Positions 5,837 through 7,837 of a DNA stretch of 7,837 nucleotides are shown piece after piece. The translations under genes were made by a program, and so were the position numbers. The notes below the pieces were generated by a model. It was not told the origin of the DNA. It was given only the letters and a program-made list of their open reading frames with translations, and ran no database searches. Source of the stretch: Methanoregula sp. (lineage in GTDB: Archaea; Halobacteriota; Methanomicrobia; Methanomicrobiales; Methanospirillaceae); NCBI GenBank assembly GCA_026394695.1, contig JAPKXT010000206.1:1-7837 (forward strand). Reading direction: 5' to 3'. Every line of letters starts with the position of its first letter. The first letter of the stretch is position 1.

Positions 5837-5927
5837 GTTTTTACTTCCTTTATAAAAAGGATTCCCGGACTGATAAACCGTAGGCTGGAAGGATGAGAAG
5901 AAGGATCGGGCAGAACTGGGAGTGAAG
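5837..5927. other. Intergenic region between alkyltransferase and mobA
   Basis: On the minus strand this starts with a pyrimidine-rich stretch after the alkyltransferase stop (about 5927-5885, with CCTTCTTCTCATCC), which may help to end transcription, although no hairpin is visible. It then holds TTTATCA (about 5880-5873), a possible TATA box that would start transcription near 5850, and a dyad (5846-5861) covering the mobA ribosome site. No small ORF with support is seen. Confidence 0.4.
5846..5861 (-). promoter_or_regulatory. Dyad overlapping the mobA ribosome-binding site
   Basis: TCCTTT (5846-5851) and AAAGGA (5856-5861) are perfect 6-bp arms around ATAA. On the minus strand the 3' arm AAAGGA is the Shine-Dalgarno of mobA (ATG 5836). 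In RNA it could fold into a stem with a four-base loop hiding that site. In DNA the centre resembles a TATA box, but it is only about 18 bases from the ATG, too close for the usual start rule, so an operator or RNA switch reads better than a core promoter. Confidence 0.35.
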
Positions 5928-6377
5928 TCATCTCTCCACCTTTCGTAATGCTTTCTTTTCCATCACAAGCAATGATTCTTTGATCGCAACATCCGGTGAG
6001 AATCCCCCTATGCCATGCGCCGCCAGTACCCGGTGGCAGGGGATAACAAGCGGGGTCGGATTTCGTGCCATAGCCTGCCCGACTACACGGGGGGATGTCC
6101 TGGTGATATCTGCTATTTCCCCATAGGATGTTGTGCTGCCATAGGGAATCTGCTGGACCACCCGGTAGATCCTGCTATAGACCGTATCTTCGTGAGTTGC
6201 AACGCTGTCGAGTTTTTCAGGACTGACAACCTGTCCGGCACAATATTGCCGGATAAGGCTGGGGACTTCACCCGGAATGCCGGTGGTCGCAAACCTGACC
6301 TGGTGGACGGTCGTATCATTCCACCAGACATGGACAAACCAGAGTCCGAACCGACATGAACCTCCTATGATTTCCAT
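5928..6377 (-). CDS. ogt: Methylated-DNA-[protein]-cysteine S-methyltransferase
   Basis: Repairs O6-alkylguanine in DNA by moving the alkyl group to its own Cys in a one-use reaction. The 149 residues are a compact version with a short N-terminal domain. The C-terminal catalytic domain is complete: IPYGSTTSYGEIA (77-89, Y85), the Arg finger R97 in SPRVVG, the hinge N106, the active site PCHRV with C114, and E134 in AIKES, which matches the Glu of the Cys-His-Glu relay. ATG 6377 is well supported: GGGAGTTGATC (6393-6383) matches nine of ten bases of the Shine-Dalgarno GGAGGTGATC and ends five bases before it. The gene overlaps the end of the helicase gene by 13 bases, so the two are probably cotranscribed and translationally coupled. 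Together they suggest a DNA-repair unit. Confidence 0.95.
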   Translation of the reverse strand: MEIIGGSCRFGLWFVHVWWNDTTVHQVRFATTGIPGEVPSLIRQYCAGQVVSPEKLDSVATHEDTVYSRIYRVVQQIPYGSTTSYGEIADITRTSPRVVGQAMARNPTPLVIPCHRVLAAHGIGGFSPDVAIKESLLVMEKKALRKVER

Positions 6378-7837
6378 GTTGAGATCAACTCCCGGAACCG
6401 ATGTGCATCACACTCTTTCATCTCTTCCTGGATCCATACTGGGAGCGCATTGTGCACCCGTTTTTCCAAAAACCGCGTCTCGCCCAACACCAGTATTCCC
6501 CGGTCTTCCGGTGTGCGCAGCACTCTTCCCAATGCCTGGAGGGATCGGTTGATTGCCGGCAGGGTGTAGCAGAGAAACTCCCCCTCATCCCCGAATTTGT
6601 GACGGAAATACTCTATCATCATCTTGCGCACACGGTTGAACGGCGCAAGCGGGAGACCAACGACCATGGCACCGTTCAGCATCTCACCGCGATAATCAAG
6701 CCCTTCGCTCCATTTTCCCCCGCAAACCGCAAACAGGACTCCTGATTCACCCCGTGCAGGCAGTGACAGGAACGTAAAAAGCGCTGCGCTGGCATCGCCG
6801 GTATCCCGTGGCTCGATGAAAACCTTTCTTCCCCGGATGTGCGGGACGGTCCGGGATGCATACCCCTCGAGGATCTGGTAACTGGGAAAATAGATGGCAC
6901 GATTCCCTTTGAGTGCGCAGAACGCCTGGATGTACTCACCGATGCGGGCATTGTTCTCATTGTTCTGCCGCATCGAAAACGCAGTCGTGATATCGCTCGC
7001 ACAACAGATAAGCCGGTTTTTTTTCGGGAAGGCATTTGGCAGGGCAAGGGTTGTCACTTTTGTGTCGCCGAAATAATAGCGGGCGAAACTATCGACCGGT
7101 GAAAGGGTACCCGAGATCAGGATACAGCAGGCATGGGCTGTGCAGATCTCCTGCAGGGGACCAGCAGGATCGATATTGCGCACTTCGAGAGTAATCCCTT
7201 CCGCTTCTTTGCGGTATACCGTAAGATAGGCCGGATCGGTTGAAGACTGCGAGAGCCGGAACAGGAATTCTGTCAGACGTTCGATGGCCGTTTCGCGATA
7301 CTCCCCGGCTTTCAGGTTTTTTTCGCGAATGGATTCGGCGAGCCCGATCAGGTCATCGACGATCTCGTCCATGTTTTTATAGAGTGATTCACGCACTACC
7401 ATCCGGTCAAAGATGGACGGATCGAACCAGTCTTCCGCTTCCGGGGAGTTTGCAAGCCCGCGGATAAACGCGGTCAGCCGGGGCAGGACGTGCTGGACTG
7501 CGTCTGCCCCTTTGTGGCGTTTGCGCATTCCCATGAGTTCCTTTGATGCCTGGTCAAGATCGCGTTCTTCGAGCGTCACGCTCCCTATACTGGTGATCAC
7601 GTCCCCGCAGTTGTGCGCCTCATCGATGAGGAGCAGGATGTCCTGCGGTTCTACCCCGAGGTTGGCGTAGAGCTGCTCCCGTATGTCCCGGTCAAAGAGA
7701 TGGTAATAGTTGAGGATGATCACATCGGTGTTCCGGGCGGCATGCATCATCAGCTCGTACGGGCAGATGTCCCCGCAGAACTCTGAAAGTTCCCGCGGGG
7801 TGACCGGTTGGGCTATTACCCGGTCGGCCTTGGTGCG
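6365..7837 (-). CDS. XPD/Rad3-family Fe-S ATP-dependent DNA helicase (5' end outside window)
   Basis: A superfamily 2 DNA helicase unwinding 5' to 3', of the XPD/DinG type. The frame is open to base 7837, giving 490 visible residues; the Walker A region and first Fe-S cysteines are missing. The sequence starts within the Fe-S domain with CGDICPY (C21 and C25); the CPY Cys is the last cluster ligand in this family. It continues with NYYHLFD, the DEAH box (72-75), LISGTLSP (240-247), GGKWSEGLDY (373-382, motif V) and QALGRVLR (434-441, motif VI with its arginines). All motifs in the visible part are intact. The roles in excision repair or replication-associated unwinding are known for the family, not shown here. 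A start at internal ATG 7750 would cut the Fe-S domain and is not credible. The 3' end overlaps the alkyltransferase gene. Confidence 0.92.
   Translation of the reverse strand, partial: RTKADRVIAQPVTPRELSEFCGDICPYELMMHAARNTDVIILNYYHLFDRDIREQLYANLGVEPQDILLLIDEAHNCGDVITSIGSVTLEERDLDQASKELMGMRKRHKGADAVQHVLPRLTAFIRGLANSPEAEDWFDPSIFDRMVVRESLYKNMDEIVDDLIGLAESIREKNLKAGEYRETAIERLTEFLFRLSQSSTDPAYLTVYRKEAEGITLEVRNIDPAGPLQEICTAHACCILISGTLSPVDSFARYYFGDTKVTTLALPNAFPKKNRLICCASDITTAFSMRQNNENNARIGEYIQAFCALKGNRAIYFPSYQILEGYASRTVPHIRGRKVFIEPRDTGDASAALFTFLSLPARGESGVLFAVCGGKWSEGLDYRGEMLNGAMVVGLPLAPFNRVRKMMIEYFRHKFGDEGEFLCYTLPAINRSLQALGRVLRTPEDRGILVLGETRFLEKRVHNALPVWIQEEMKECDAHRFRELISTWKS
6383..6393 (-). promoter_or_regulatory. 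Strong Shine-Dalgarno of the alkyltransferase gene inside the helicase gene
   Basis: GGGAGTTGATC within the last helicase codons contains nine of ten bases of the archaeal GGAGGTGATC and is followed by a five-base spacer to ATG 6377. It decides the start of the alkyltransferase over other possibilities and shows that its translation depends on the helicase message. Confidence 0.6.

Noticed and set aside
6316..6365. Perfect GGAGG followed by ATG within the alkyltransferase gene, giving a 13-codon reading frame
   Set aside because: The ATG is only three bases from GGAGG, out of frame and quickly stopped. The real start at 6377 has its own near-consensus site.
1..7837. CRISPR array, tRNA, rRNA, insertion sequence or integration site
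   Set aside because: No spaced repeat series, cloverleaf, transposase or terminal repeats were seen. Gene style looks uniform across the window, with no sign of a mobile segment.

Overview
The window looks like chromosomal DNA of a methanogenic archaeon, most likely of the order Methanomicrobiales (Methanoregula-like). The evidence is archaeal promoter architecture (TATA boxes about 26-30 bases before start codons), Shine-Dalgarno sites matching the archaeal GGAGGTGATC consensus, four-helix PAS sensor kinases with an RHDILN H-box, an Fe-S XPD/Rad3-type helicase, a PyrD/PyrK two-subunit dihydroorotate dehydrogenase, and MobA. The taxonomic placement is inference from gene style; there is no rRNA or methanogenesis gene here to settle it.

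Layout. A malate dehydrogenase gene (minus strand, 10-876) is divergent from a pyrD-pyrK pair (plus strand, 1075-2719). They share a 198-base promoter region in which both TATA boxes lie inside an inverted 12-bp repeat, with a perfect 16-bp tandem repeat between them. Another gene may start at base 8 on the minus strand, one base after the mdh stop. Convergent to pyrK is a minus-strand two-gene sensor operon (5072 down to 2761). Its first gene is a membrane PAS protein without a kinase module, and its second is a paralogous complete histidine kinase; the two overlap by ATGA. Upstream on the same strand are mobA (5836-5192) and then an overlapping pair, an XPD/Rad3-like helicase (5' end beyond base 7837) and an O6-alkylguanine-DNA alkyltransferase.

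How the genes work together. PyrD and PyrK form one enzyme that oxidises dihydroorotate to orotate and passes electrons through FMN, Fe-S and FAD to NAD+. Malate dehydrogenase links oxaloacetate and malate. MobA would finish the guanine-dinucleotide form of the molybdenum or tungsten cofactor, which methanogens need for formylmethanofuran and formate dehydrogenases. The helicase and alkyltransferase make a small DNA-repair unit. The sensor pair has no response regulator in the window.

Most of the window is ordinary housekeeping sequence. The points most worth a second look are the kinase-less sensor paralog fused into an operon with its complete sister, and the mirrored promoter and tandem repeats between mdh and pyrDK.
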